Shown: positions 25,895-35,307, counted from the first letter of the stretch. The stretch is DNA of 64,000 nucleotides from Microbacterium sp. CH12i (GCF_000685355.1 NZ_JHET01000008.1:62001-126000); one strand, 5' to 3'. The notes: a model not told the origin generated them from the sequence alone. Translations and numbers: made by a program.

Positions 25895-26950
25895 ATGAAG
25901 CACATTATGAAAGCAGCACGACTGAACGAAGTAGGGTCGGATTTCGTCATCGAGGACATCCCGACTCCAGAACCTGGGCCTGGGGAGGTCCTGATACGAA
26001 TCGGTGGATCCGGGGCATGCCACTCCGACCTGCACGTCAAGTCCGGCGAGATTCCGGGTGTCGCTTTCCCACACACCCTGGGTCATGAGAATGCAGGCTG
26101 GATCGAGTCCTTCGGTCCCGGCGCAGAAGGCAACGGGTTCGAGGTCGGCGACGCGGTCGTCGTGTTCGGCGGCTGGGGCTGCGGTCACTGCCGTTTCTGC
26201 CTGGGAGGCAAGGAACAGCTCTGCAACACATTCCTGTGGGGCGGCATGGGCCCAGCAGGCGGGTATGCGGAGTACATGGTCGTGCCGTCCGTGCGGCATT
26301 TGCTCCGGGCAGACGGACTCGACCCGGTAGAAGCAGCCGCTCTCACCGATGCAGCCCTTACGCCTTACTCGGCGGTCAAGAAGGCACTGCCCCGCCTCGT
26401 GCCCGGCACTAGCGCGGTCTTGATCGGCGCTGGAGGGCTCGGCCAGTACGGGGTCCAGTTCCTGAAGCTGCTCTCCCCGGCAAAGGTGATCGTCGTCGAC
26501 ACCGACGAGAAGAAGCGTCAGACCGCACACGAGCTCGGCGCCGACGTCACCGTCGACCCTCGAGATGCTGATGCCGCGGAACAGATTCGCACTGCCGCCG
26601 GCCAGGACGGGGTAGCGGCTGTTCTTGACTTTGTCGGAATCGACACGACCATGGCCCTTGGTGCTGGAGCGGTGGACCGGCTCGGTATCTTTGTGCTCGT
26701 CGGGCTCGCGGGCGGCAGCTTCCCGTTCTCGTTCTTCCGCTTCGCCGCCGAAGCAGTGATGATGACGAGCAACTGGGGTACCCGGAATGAACTCGAGGAG
26801 GTACTCGCGCTAGCCCGCTCTGGGCGCCTGGTATCGGCGATTGAACGACACCCACTTTCGGAAATCAACGAAGTGTTCGAACGCCTCGCCACCGGTCAGA
26901 TCCCCGGACGGGCCGTGCTGGTCCCGGGAACACCCTCCTCGAAGGGCTGA
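25895..26950 (+). CDS. Zinc-dependent alcohol dehydrogenase (NAD-linked, MDR family)
   Basis: A medium-chain zinc alcohol dehydrogenase of about 350 residues. Catalytic-zinc residues are in GACHSDLHVKSGEIPG and LGHENAGWIE. The structural-zinc loop is CGHCRFCLGGKEQLC. The NAD-binding motif is VLIGAGGLGQYGVQFLK, followed by an Asp (VVDTDEKK) that favours NAD. The C-terminal half is intact. The start may be ATG 25895 or ATG 25907 (MKAARLNEVG), the latter matching family N-termini better. The substrate is a primary or secondary alcohol, not determinable here. Confidence 0.9.
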   Translation: MKHIMKAARLNEVGSDFVIEDIPTPEPGPGEVLIRIGGSGACHSDLHVKSGEIPGVAFPHTLGHENAGWIESFGPGAEGNGFEVGDAVVVFGGWGCGHCRFCLGGKEQLCNTFLWGGMGPAGGYAEYMVVPSVRHLLRADGLDPVEAAALTDAALTPYSAVKKALPRLVPGTSAVLIGAGGLGQYGVQFLKLLSPAKVIVVDTDEKKRQTAHELGADVTVDPRDADAAEQIRTAAGQDGVAAVLDFVGIDTTMALGAGAVDRLGIFVLVGLAGGSFPFSFFRFAAEAVMMTSNWGTRNELEEVLALARSGRLVSAIERHPLSEINEVFERLATGQIPGRAVLVPGTPSSKG

Positions 26951-27042
26951 GCGCCCAACGGCCAGGACGATGCCCCTCCCACGAGAGAACAACAGGCTGG
27001 GGCATCGTCCTCGCCACCACGATCGGGAATCGTTGACGCAAG

Positions 27043-27297
27043 CGGAACGAAGATCTGATCCGCTACGCCGAAGAGCTGGGCCTGAATGTCGCCCAGTTCA
27101 CGGCTGACCTCGACAGTGCCGCCGTACGTGCTCGTGTGGAGCGGGATCTCGAAAGCGCCGATGCAAGCGGGGCGCACGCCACCCCGACGTTCTTCGTAGA
27201 CGGCCGACGGTTGCTGGGTAGCTACGACGCTCGAACGCCCACCTCAGCCCTCGAAGCCAGCCGCCGAGGCACACGAACCCAGGAAGTGCGCTCCTGA
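27043..27297 (+). pseudogene. C-terminal fragment of a DsbA-family thioredoxin-like protein
   Basis: An 84-codon open frame without a start reads RNEDLIRYAEELGLNVAQF...ESADASGAHATPTFFVDGRRLLGSYDA. The GxxxTPTFFVDG cis-Pro block is characteristic of DsbA-like oxidoreductases, as found in NhaA fusions. The CxxC-bearing N-terminal half is missing, replaced by unrelated sequence after the alcohol dehydrogenase. It is a truncated remnant. Confidence 0.7.
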
Positions 27298-27299
27298 GT

Positions 27300-28563
27300 C
27301 GTCAGGCGTCGCGGGGCGCGTCGGTACACCTGCCCGAGCGAACAAGAACACCCGATGGCAGGGCGCTCGTCGCCCTCGACAGCGCGGGAACGTACCTCCC
27401 CGTTGCGGCACTCTTCCTCATCCAAGTTCGCGGATTCTCGGTTGCGGACGCGGGCCTCGCATTGGGCGTCGGGGCAGGCGTCGGACTGCTGTTCCCCGTG
27501 CTCGCCGGGACGCTGGTCGACCGAGTTGGCCCTCGCAGGGTGATCGGCACCGGACAGTTGCTCCGAGCCATCGCGATGCTCGTCTACCTACTCGTACCCG
27601 GTTGGCCCGGGGCGATTGCCGGGAGCGCGATCTGCGCCCCGGGATGCAGCTGCACTACGGATCGCTATACGCCTTCCTGACAGCATTGCGTCCCAGCGAC
27701 GGGTCTCACGATGCGCAGTTCGCTCGCGTGAGATGGTGCGTTCGGCTGGCTACGGTGCTGGCGCGCTCCTCGGTGCCGTGCTGCTGGCCTGGGACCCCGC
27801 CATGTTGCCTTGGCTGCTAGCGGTCAAACTCGTCACGTCGACGATGGCAGCCATACTTGTGTTCACGATGCGGATGCCGCCGCACACGTCATCTCGCTCG
27901 GTGAAGGCTACGTCCGCCGCACCAGGAGTGCTACGGAACCGCCCGTTTCTCGGGCTCATCCTTCTGGGCTTTCTCATCACCCTGGTGATGGAGTTCTTCC
28001 CGGTTGCCTTTCCGGTGATCGCTGTCGAACAACTCGGCGCGCCGGCATGGTTGCCGAGCCTCGCAAACGCCGGCCTGGCCGTGCTGTCGAGCACTCTCAC
28101 AGGAGTCGCGGTGGCGCTGACGAGCTCACGTTCTCGGGCATTCGCTGTGCGGCTCGGAGCAGTGCTGCTCTTGGCGTGGATCGCCTCAATGGCGGCCGTC
28201 TACGCGGTTCCTTCAGCGTGGCTTGCGGTGGCCCTGTTCGGATCGGCGCTGATCTTCGGAGTCGGCACGGTCGTGCTCGGCACGAGGATGAACGCGGCCG
28301 CGAGTGAGGTCGCCCCACCGGAACAGGCTGGACGCTACCTCACTGCGTTCCAGTACTCATTCAGCATCGCCAGCCTCACCGCGCCTCTTCTGATGTCGGC
28401 TTTCGCGTTGTCGGGTTGGTTGCCGTGGGTGCTACTCGCATTGGGGCCTGCGGGGCGCTCGTACTGCTTCCGTGGCTACGTCGCGCGCTGCCGCCCCGTG
28501 TGCTCGCTCTCGCTCCCGACGAGACTGAAGCCGGAGCCTCACCCATCCGCATCCGACGGGTGA
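27300..28563 (+). pseudogene. MFS transporter with several frameshifts
   Basis: Hydrophobic segments in three frames assemble into one 12-helix major facilitator. Frame one holds LDSAGTYLPVAALFLIQVRG and GLLFPVLAGTLVDRVGPRRVIG (the MFS loop 2-3 motif). The next holds MQLHYGSLYAFLTALRPSDG. The next holds MVRSAGYGAGALLGAVLLAW through GTRMNAAASEVAPPEQAGRY. Breaks fall near 27640, 27731 and 28451; the last two are each cured by one G. Start and end are approximate: no good start codon precedes it, and the repaired frame could run past 28563. Probably a drug or metabolite exporter. Confidence 0.7.
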
Positions 28564-28581
28564 GGACGACGCCACCACCTG

Positions 28582-29022
28582 TTACAAGAGATGCACGATC
28601 CCTGTGTCACCCCAGGCGGACGCGAGATACTCCGCGGCGAGACGCCGATGACAACGATCAGGAGAGGCCTCTGAGCAGAGGAGCACTGCCTCGTTGAAGT
28701 CAGCAGGACTGAGCACCGCTTCGACCTGGCGACCTTCCAAGAGGCGCACGTACTCAGCGGCGTATTGCTCCCACGACACAGCCCCGTGCTGGTAGTCACG
28801 TAGCGCTTGCTCCGTCGGGGTGAGGATCAACTCCTGCCGATAATGCATGTGGCAAATCTCACTGAGGAAGAACTCGAGGTCGTCTCGCTTCGCGAATCCT
28901 GCGAGCTGCGAACGGTTCCGCAGCCGTATGTCAACAAGAGCCGTGGCGCCGCTGTCGGAGAGCAGACCGAAGAACTCGCGCGTCTTCTTCTTCGTGAACC
29001 CGATGGTAAACAGCCGCATCAT
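28582..29022 (-). CDS. DUF488-family protein
   Basis: About 146 residues. The opening RLFTIGFTKKKTREFF, then VDIRLRNRSQLAGFA and the C-terminal AVLLCSEASPDRCHRRLAAEYLA match the DUF488 family (SxxGxS/T start, VDxR, LLCxE...CHR). The biochemical function of the family is not established. The start is chosen at the ATG pair 29022/29019 because GGGAGG lies 4-7 bases upstream; ATG 29034 is possible. It is divergent from the UvrA-like gene and overlaps the end region of the MFS remnant tail-to-tail. Confidence 0.85.
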   Translation of the reverse strand: MMRLFTIGFTKKKTREFFGLLSDSGATALVDIRLRNRSQLAGFAKRDDLEFFLSEICHMHYRQELILTPTEQALRDYQHGAVSWEQYAAEYVRLLEGRQVEAVLSPADFNEAVLLCSEASPDRCHRRLAAEYLASAWGDTGIVHLL

Positions 29023-29081
29023 CTTGCCTCCCACGGTCGATGAACCTGCTTACCACGAGACCCGCTTGGTACAGTTCTGAA

Positions 29082-31748
29082 ATGGATCACCTTTCCTCAG
29101 TGCCCACCCACGTCCAGCCCGATGTCCGGGTGCGTGGTGCCCGCGAACACAACCTCAAGGACGTCGATCTCACGGTTCCGCGTGACGCGATGGTTGTGTT
29201 CACGGGCGTGTCCGGATCCGGGAAGTCCTCGTTGGCTTTCGGCACGTTGTACGCGGAGTCGCAGCGGCGCTACTTGGAGTCAGTTGCCCCGTACGCGCGG
29301 CGACTGATCGACCAGGCGGGTGTCCCCGACGTCGACTCCATCACCGGGATGCCGCCCGCAGTCGCCTTGCAGCAGCAGCGCGGAGGGCGTAGCGCGCGCT
29401 CCTCTGTAGGCAGCATCACCACGCTGTCGAGTGTGGTTCGGATGCTCTATTCGCGAGCAGGTGAATACCCAGATGGTCAGCCGATGCTCTACGCCGAGGA
29501 CTTCTCCGCGAACACCGTGCAGGGCGCGTGCCCCGAGTGCCACGGCATTGGCAGAGTGTACGCGGTGACCGAGGAGCGGATGGTGCCCGATCCCTCACTC
29601 ACCATCCGGGAGCGCGCCATCGCATCGTGGCCGACCGCCTGGCACGGCCACCAGTTGCGGGACGTGCTCGTCGCGCTCGGCTACGACGTCGACGTACCGT
29701 GGAAGGATCTGCCGAAGAAGGATCGGGACTGGATCCTCTATACCGACGAGACCCCCTTCGTTCCCGTCCACTCTCGACTCACACTCGCCGAGGCGCGCCG
29801 GGCAATCCGAGCAGGAATCGAACCGAGCTACTCGGGCACCTTCGTCGGCGCGCGGCGGTACGTGCTCGACACTTTCGCGAACACGAAGAGCGCGTCGATG
29901 AAGCGCCGCGTAGCCCAGTTCATGAGCGCGGCGGTCTGCCCGGTGTGCCATGGGAAGCGGCTCAAACCCGAAGCACTGACGGTGACGTTCGAAGGACTCG
30001 ATATCGCGGACTTCTCAGCCTTGCCACTGCGTGAATTGACTGAGCTCCTCGAGTCCGTCGTCGCCGAGTCTGACCGCGAGGGCGAGACCTCCGGCGCCGT
30101 GGTAGACGTCGCGACTAGACGTGAAGCCGTCGAGCAGCGCGTTGCTGCTGGCGGCTCCGCTCACTCCGCTGCGCCGGATGTCCGTCGCACACCGAATCAG
30201 TCTGTCGAGAAGCGCGCCGCGGCAGCCCGCCTGGGCGCAGAATTGCTGGACCGCCTGCGCCCCATCATCGATCTCGGACTCGGTTACCTCTCGCTAGGTC
30301 GCACTACGCCGACACTGTCCGGAGGGGAGCTACAACGACTTCGACTCGCCACGCAGCTCACGTCGGAACTGTTCGGTGTTGTCTACGTCCTCGACGAACC
30401 GTCAGCCGGTCTCCATCCGCACGACGTCACCGCGCTGCTGGGTATCCTCGACGGGCTGAAGCAGCGCGGCAACAGCCTCTTCGTCGTGGAGCATTCCGTC
30501 GACATCATGCGGCACGCGGACTGGCTGGTTGACATCGGCCCCGGAGCCGGGGAACGCGGCGGGCGCGTGATCTACAGCGGACCCACGGACGGGCTCGCGG
30601 AGGTCGACGAGTCGGTGACGCGCGGATACATCTTCGGGGGCAGCGGCCTTCCACCGCACCAGCCCCGTGCCGCCCACGACTGGTTGCAGCTGGAGCACGT
30701 CACCCGCAACAACCTGCGGGACGTATCTGTGGCGCTACCGCTCGGAACGCTCACGGCTGTCACTGGCGTGTCAGGGTCGGGGAAGTCCAGCCTTGTCAGT
30801 CAAGTCCTGCCTGCCCTCATCGGCGCCAGGCGAGGAGACGCCCCTCGCGTCGAGGAGGAAAGCGCTGAGGCCGACGCCCTGCTCCTCACTGACGAGTCCG
30901 ATGAACTCGGAGGGTCGGTCGAGGGCGATCTCACGACCGTCCGGCGTGTGGTGAGCATCGACCAGAAACCCATCGGCCGCACGCCCCGCTCCAACGTCGC
31001 GACCTACACAGGACTCTTCGATCATGTGCGGCGCCGGTTCGCCGAGACGCCGGAAGCTCGGACACGCGGATACAAGCCCGGTCGGTTCTCCTTCAATGTC
31101 GCAGGCGGCCGTTGCCCGACCTGTGAGGGTGAAGGCTCCGTGATGGTCGAGCTGCTCTTCCTGCCCTCGGTCTACACCGTGTGTCCCGACTGCCATGGCA
31201 CCCGCTATCAATCGAGCACCCTGGAGATCACCTGGCGAGGGCGCAACATCGCGGAAATCCTCGCGATGAGCGTCGAAGAGGCTCACGAGTTCTTCGCCGG
31301 CGAGTACGACGTGATGCGCTCACTCACCTCGCTGGTCGATGTCGGGCTCGGTTATCTGCGCTTGGGACAGCCGGCCACAGAGCTCTCCGGTGGGGAGGCG
31401 CAGCGTGTGAAGCTGGCCACCGAACTGCAACGAGCGCAGCGCGGCGACACTCTGTACGTGCTCGATGAGCCGACCTCCGGATTGCACTGTGCCGACGCAG
31501 ACCGTCTAGTTACCCACCTTCAGACTCTCGTCGATGCGGGCAACACGGTCGTGATGGTGGAACTCGACATGCGAGTGGTCGGCGCAGCCGACTACGTCAT
31601 CGATCTCGGGCCGGGAGCCGGTGACAACGGCGGCACAGTGGTCGCGTCCGGAACGCCAGCAGAGGTCGCCGCGTCGAGAAACAGCGCTTCAGCACCGTAT
31701 CTCGCCGCCGCCCTCGCCGAGGCCGCGACGCTGACGTCAGGGGCATAA
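29082..31748 (+). CDS. UvrA-like ABC protein (UvrA2/drug-resistance type)
   Basis: An 888-residue UvrA-family twin-ATPase. The first P-loop is GVSGSGKSSLAFGTLYAE. Zinc-finger cysteines lie in CPECHGIGRVY and CPVCHGKR. The ABC signature LSGGELQRLRLATQL is followed by LDEPSAGLH. The second P-loop is GVSGSGKSSLVSQVL, with the second zinc finger CPTCEGEG...CPDCHGTRY, then LSGGEAQRVKLATEL and LDEPTSGLH. It is shorter than housekeeping UvrA and matches the paralogues linked to DNA-intercalating antibiotics (DrrC-like). I start at ATG 29082; a -10-like TACAGT lies 7 bases upstream, so the mRNA may be leaderless. A decayed copy of its C-terminus lies at 24241-24650. Confidence 0.9.
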   Translation: MDHLSSVPTHVQPDVRVRGAREHNLKDVDLTVPRDAMVVFTGVSGSGKSSLAFGTLYAESQRRYLESVAPYARRLIDQAGVPDVDSITGMPPAVALQQQRGGRSARSSVGSITTLSSVVRMLYSRAGEYPDGQPMLYAEDFSANTVQGACPECHGIGRVYAVTEERMVPDPSLTIRERAIASWPTAWHGHQLRDVLVALGYDVDVPWKDLPKKDRDWILYTDETPFVPVHSRLTLAEARRAIRAGIEPSYSGTFVGARRYVLDTFANTKSASMKRRVAQFMSAAVCPVCHGKRLKPEALTVTFEGLDIADFSALPLRELTELLESVVAESDREGETSGAVVDVATRREAVEQRVAAGGSAHSAAPDVRRTPNQSVEKRAAAARLGAELLDRLRPIIDLGLGYLSLGRTTPTLSGGELQRLRLATQLTSELFGVVYVLDEPSAGLHPHDVTALLGILDGLKQRGNSLFVVEHSVDIMRHADWLVDIGPGAGERGGRVIYSGPTDGLAEVDESVTRGYIFGGSGLPPHQPRAAHDWLQLEHVTRNNLRDVSVALPLGTLTAVTGVSGSGKSSLVSQVLPALIGARRGDAPRVEEESAEADALLLTDESDELGGSVEGDLTTVRRVVSIDQKPIGRTPRSNVATYTGLFDHVRRRFAETPEARTRGYKPGRFSFNVAGGRCPTCEGEGSVMVELLFLPSVYTVCPDCHGTRYQSSTLEITWRGRNIAEILAMSVEEAHEFFAGEYDVMRSLTSLVDVGLGYLRLGQPATELSGGEAQRVKLATELQRAQRGDTLYVLDEPTSGLHCADADRLVTHLQTLVDAGNTVVMVELDMRVVGAADYVIDLGPGAGDNGGTVVASGTPAEVAASRNSASAPYLAAALAEAATLTSGA

Positions 31749-31848
31749 CCGGCTCTTCGCAGATGAGGGTGTAGACATCGAGGGTGCGTTGTTGGCCGGG
31801 TAAGGTGAATCGCTCTGGGTTTCGTTCCGTTCCGTTCTTCAAGCAAGG

Positions 31849-32163
31849 ATGGAATTGATGAATCAGAAGTACTCGCCCGAGATGCGGGAGAAGGCGTTGC
31901 GGATGCTGGACGAGGCGAAGCCCTCGCATCCGAATCTCATGACCGCGGTGCGTCATGTCGCTGGGCTTCTTGGTATGAGCGCGGAGACGTTGCGGGTGTG
32001 GCATCGCCGTCGCGAAGTCGACGGCGGGCAGCGTCCCGGTGTGCCCACCGATGTTGCCGAGGAGAACAAGCGCCTGCGGCGTGAGAACGCTGAGCTGCGC
32101 AAGGCGAACGAAGTCCTCAAAGCCGCGAGCGTGTTTTTCGCGAAGGAACTCGACCGCTCCTGA
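31849..32163 (+). mobile_element. IS3-family transposase OrfA, orphan
   Basis: A 104-residue OrfA. It has the N-terminal helix-turn-helix (YSPEMREKALRMLDEA...GMSAETLRVWHRR) and the leucine-zipper-like heptads EENKRLRRENAELRKANEVLKAASVFFAKELDR typical of IS3. The normally overlapping orfB with the DDE integrase core is absent: after the stop at 32163 only about 170 non-coding bases precede a resolvase. It is a truncated insertion sequence, so it should not transpose on its own. I could not define terminal inverted repeats. Confidence 0.85.
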
Positions 32164-32338
32164 CGGGTCTGCCCCGCGCACACCGCTTCCGCTGTCCCGA
32201 TAGCCGGTCGTCCACCGGTACAGGTGCGGACCATCCGGGTGAACGACCAGAACCCAGCAACTACCTAAGCCTTCGATTCCCGTAAGACTGTCCCGCAAAA
32301 ATGCCCGGTGAAGGTCCCCTAAACGCTATAGTCGTCGC

Positions 32339-32920
32339 ATGCTTGTCGGATACGCCCGCGTCTCAACCTCTGGGCAGGACCTCGCCGCGCAGCGGGACGG
32401 CCTCCACTCGCTCGGCGTCGATCCCGAGAACGTGCACGTCGACCACGGCATGACCGGAACGAACCGTGAACGCCCGGGGCTCCGCGAAGCGCTTGCCGCG
32501 GTCCGCAAAGGTGACGTCCTGGTCGTCACCAAGCTCGATCGCCTCGCAAGATCACTCCCCGACGCTCGTGATATCGCCGACGAGCTGACGCGCAAGGGCG
32601 TGACGTTGAACCTCGGAGGTTCCGTCTACGACCCAACCGATCCCGTTGGGCGACTGCTGTTCAACGTCCTCGGGATGGTCGCGGAGTTCGAAGCCGACCT
32701 CATCCGTGCCCGCACGCGCGAGGGGATGGCGATCGCTAAGGCCGCGGGCAAGCTCCGCGGAAAGAAGCCCAAGCTCTCCGTCTCACAGGAGAAGCACCTG
32801 GTCGCGCTGCACCGTGCCGGCACGCACACCACGAGCGAAATCGCCGAGCTCTTCGGTGTCGCCCGCTCAACCGTGTACCGAGCGATCCAGCGCGGCGGAG
32901 CGAACCCACCCGCCGCCTGA
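32339..32920 (+). CDS. Serine recombinase (Tn3-type resolvase)
   Basis: A 193-residue resolvase. It has the catalytic Ser in GYARVSTSGQDLAAQRDGL, the VVTKLDRLARSLPDA block, the dimer E-helix (VGRLLFNVLGMVAEFEADLIRARTREGM) and the C-terminal helix-turn-helix HTTSEIAELFGVARSTVYRAI. All catalytic Arg positions appear intact. It differs clearly from the resolvase at 19728. It carries three tandem 24-base repeats directly over and after its stop codon. No Tn3 transposase is visible. Confidence 0.93.
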   Translation: MLVGYARVSTSGQDLAAQRDGLHSLGVDPENVHVDHGMTGTNRERPGLREALAAVRKGDVLVVTKLDRLARSLPDARDIADELTRKGVTLNLGGSVYDPTDPVGRLLFNVLGMVAEFEADLIRARTREGMAIAKAAGKLRGKKPKLSVSQEKHLVALHRAGTHTTSEIAELFGVARSTVYRAIQRGGANPPAA

Positions 32921-32984
32921 CGACACCGAGCGAAGCGGGAAGGACGACACCGAGCGAAGCGAGAAGGACGACACCGAGCGAAGC
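32919..32984. repeat. Tandem 24-bp direct repeats after the resolvase
   Basis: The unit GACGACACCGAGCGAAGC plus GRGAAG occurs at 32919-32942, 32943-32966 and, truncated to 18 bases, 32967-32984. The first copy overlaps the resolvase stop codon. Copies differ at one base only, which suggests recent slippage or an iteron/res-like site. Confidence 0.85.
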
Positions 32985-32987
32985 TGC

Positions 32988-33126
32988 TCACAGGTCGTCG
33001 ACTCCGAGCTCACTTCCGCGCTGGGGCTCCTCGACGCGATGAGCCCTGAGACGCCAGCGGTTAAGATCGGACGCTGTATCGAGTATCTGAGTCAGAGCTG
33101 CTCGCTGGGCTGCGGTGAGGACCATG
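32988..33126 (-). CDS. Possible small protein, unrecognised
   Basis: A reverse-strand frame of about 45 residues from ATG 33126 with amphipathic, protein-like composition (MVLTAAQRAALTQILDTA...LRAHRVEE). No family is recognised and no strong ribosome site is seen. It could be the end of a lost gene. Confidence 0.25.
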
Positions 33127-33224
33127 GTGGGCACGTTAGCAACGAGGATGTGCACCCACCGAAAACGATGGGTTTTGAGATGTTGGTAGCCTCCAGCCAA
33201 CCTCACCCGGACGGGCACCGTCAC

Positions 33225-33865
33225 ATTCCACCTCCGGCGAGGAGGTGCGCAAGCACCTCAAGAGTCGCCTGAGCCCTGCAGAGCGGCACGCTCGGCGGCC
33301 GATCCGACGGAGGTCTTTCCTCTTCTGAAAGACGTGTGGCCCTCGTTTGTCCTTTCTGGCGTTCCGCGATTGCAACGTCTTTCCGCGGTGGCCGCAGACT
33401 CATGCGCGTCAGACGCCGACACGATCGGACGTGCCCGTGATGCGGGTAGTCACCGGGGAACTAAGCCGGCGTCTGCCGCATCTGACTACAGGCACCGGCT
33501 TGGTCTCCGTGTCGAGCGCGCCGGAGCGGCTCGGGTCGCGTGAGCAGCGGTGCGAGAGCAAAGGACGGTGCGGGAAATTATCCCGCACCGTCGAGTCGCC
33601 ACCAGGATCCCGAGCATTAGCGGCGAGGCACTCTCCACGTCAGTCTCAGAATACGCCCAAGCGGCTCAAAGTTCAGCCTGGTCACTCTCGGCACCCGGCA
33701 ACGTCAGACGCGGACTCGGACTGCGAACCGGCACACGATCTGCAGCGCGCTCGACATAGGAGCTGTGCGTGCACCTGTCAGTCGCAGGAGATTTTCGTCA
33801 ACTGCGAACCCCGCGGGGATCGCAGTGCAGACCACAAAAGACATCGCACGAGATAGGAGAGCGCG
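33225..33865. other. Gene-free stretch before the integrase
   Basis: About 640 bases without a credible gene. It contains the perfect inverted repeat at 33564-33592 and AT-rich segments before the integrase. Its position directly upstream of an Xis-Int gene makes it the likely regulatory and attachment-arm region of the element. Confidence 0.5.
33564..33592. repeat. Perfect 12-bp inverted repeat
   Basis: GACGGTGCGGGA and TCCCGCACCGTC flank the 5-base spacer AATTA. There is no T-run after either arm, so an operator or recombinase-binding site is as likely as a terminator. Confidence 0.7.
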
Positions 33866-35125
33866 ATGAGCGCGGACCACAACAGGGACTCGCCCCGGTT
33901 GTTCCTTTCCGAGGAAGAGGCGGCAGCGCAGCTCGGCATCCACCGCACCACGCTGCGCGCGCTGGCCCTGGATGGCCGCTCCCCTCTCGAGCGGGGTAGT
34001 GGAGTGAGCATCGAGATTCGTCGGACTAAGGCCGGAAAGCCCTACTACTTCGTTCGTGTCAAGTCCGGTCGCCGGTTGGTGGCATCCAAGGCGTTCGATA
34101 TCAAGCGAGACGCAGAGATCTGGGAACGGATACAGAAGCACCTCGTCGAGACAGGTCTCCCTTTGCCTCCTCCTCGGACCTTCACGCTCCGGAAGCTTGT
34201 GACGCAATTCAAGATTGCACGCGCGGGCGGGAACCCGCACAGTGTCGATACCGACGTGAACAACCTGAACGCGCTACCAGCGAACCTGCTCGATCGCCCG
34301 CTCGCTTCGATCGATGCCCGTGACATCCGCGCCCATCTGCTCGACCAACTGCGCGCCGGAAAGATGCCATCCACCGTCGCGCGGGCAAAGACCACACTGA
34401 GCGCCCTATTCACCTTCGCCGCTGCCGAAGGCCTTCTGTATCAACAGCATCCTGTGCGCACCATGGCGCGAATCCCTGAGCTCGGAGCACCCGCGCTCCG
34501 TCCCGTCAGCCCCCATTCCATCCCCTCGCCGCGAATCGTTGCATCGGCTCTCACCGATCTCCGGGAGCGCCGTTCGGACATCGCTGACGTCTTCGAGTTC
34601 CTATCGCTTACTGGACTTCGCTGGGGTGAGCTTCGCGCTCTCCGCACGGATGCGCTGTCTGACGTTCCATTCCCGCAGTTGATCGTTGAGCGCTCCCACT
34701 CCGACGGATACGAGGAGAAGGAGCCGAAATCCTGGCGCGGCACACGTCTGATCCCACTTTCCCCTCGAGCTGTGGCCATCTTCCGCGCCCACGCCCGCGG
34801 AAAGCGACCCGAGGCCTATCTGTTCACCAACCGCCGAGGTGAGCAGCTCAGCGTCGGCGTCGTCCGAAAGTTCCCACTCGGCTTCCGCCGGCACGCCCTG
34901 CGCCACTACGCAGCATCCACCTGGCTACGGCTGGGGACACCCGTGAACGAAGTGGCCGAATACCTCGGCGACGACCCCCGCACAGTGCTTGCGGTGTACG
35001 CGCACGTACTCGGAGACGACCAGCGTCGTACGCACCTGCGACGCCTCACGGTGGCCGAGGGCCAGCCCTTCGAACACCGTGCGCGATCCTCCCCCGATGA
35101 TCGCCTTTCGGGGCTCGGCAACTGA
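33866..35125 (+). CDS. Tyrosine integrase with fused excisionase-like N-terminus
   Basis: A 419-residue protein. Residues about 12-38 form a MerR/Xis-type helix-turn-helix (RLFLSEEEAAAQLGIHRTTLRALALDGR). A phage integrase follows: arm/SAM-like domain, then catalytic Arg in LTGLRWGELRAL, the HxLR box in RRHALRHYAAS and the Tyr in TVLAVYAHVLG. In the sister element at 52466-53906 the same Xis and Int are two overlapping genes. Here about 75 bases spanning the Xis wing and stop are missing, joining them in frame. An internal GTG at 34004 could still give a separate integrase. The gene points to the tRNA-Ser-like site 265 bases downstream. Confidence 0.88.
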   Translation: MSADHNRDSPRLFLSEEEAAAQLGIHRTTLRALALDGRSPLERGSGVSIEIRRTKAGKPYYFVRVKSGRRLVASKAFDIKRDAEIWERIQKHLVETGLPLPPPRTFTLRKLVTQFKIARAGGNPHSVDTDVNNLNALPANLLDRPLASIDARDIRAHLLDQLRAGKMPSTVARAKTTLSALFTFAAAEGLLYQQHPVRTMARIPELGAPALRPVSPHSIPSPRIVASALTDLRERRSDIADVFEFLSLTGLRWGELRALRTDALSDVPFPQLIVERSHSDGYEEKEPKSWRGTRLIPLSPRAVAIFRAHARGKRPEAYLFTNRRGEQLSVGVVRKFPLGFRRHALRHYAASTWLRLGTPVNEVAEYLGDDPRTVLAVYAHVLGDDQRRTHLRRLTVAEGQPFEHRARSSPDDRLSGLGN

Positions 35126-35285
35126 CGCTCTCCCGCTCGGCAACCAGGCGCGAAATTGTCAAATCGGTGGGGCCGCTATCTGCGAGCGATACAACCTCAA
35201 CGAATCCAGACGCACGAGGGCCCCGCGAGCTACCGAGGGCATCAAGCGGCAGCGGCTCGGGCAGGCACGGAACCCGCCACTCGAT

Positions 35286-35307
35286 GGGGGACACCTGGGG
35301 GACACCT
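35286..35307 (+). repeat. Tandem 11-bp repeats near integrase end (possible Int arm sites)
   Basis: Two exact head-to-tail copies of GGGGGACACCT. Related pairs with GTCAC instead of GACAC occur at 35608-35628 and 53735-53755. All three pairs lie within about 200 bases of a tRNA-Ser attachment site, as expected for integrase arm-binding sites. Confidence 0.6.

Noticed and set aside
32919-32984. CRISPR array
   Set aside because: Repeats are directly tandem with no spacers, and no cas gene is present.
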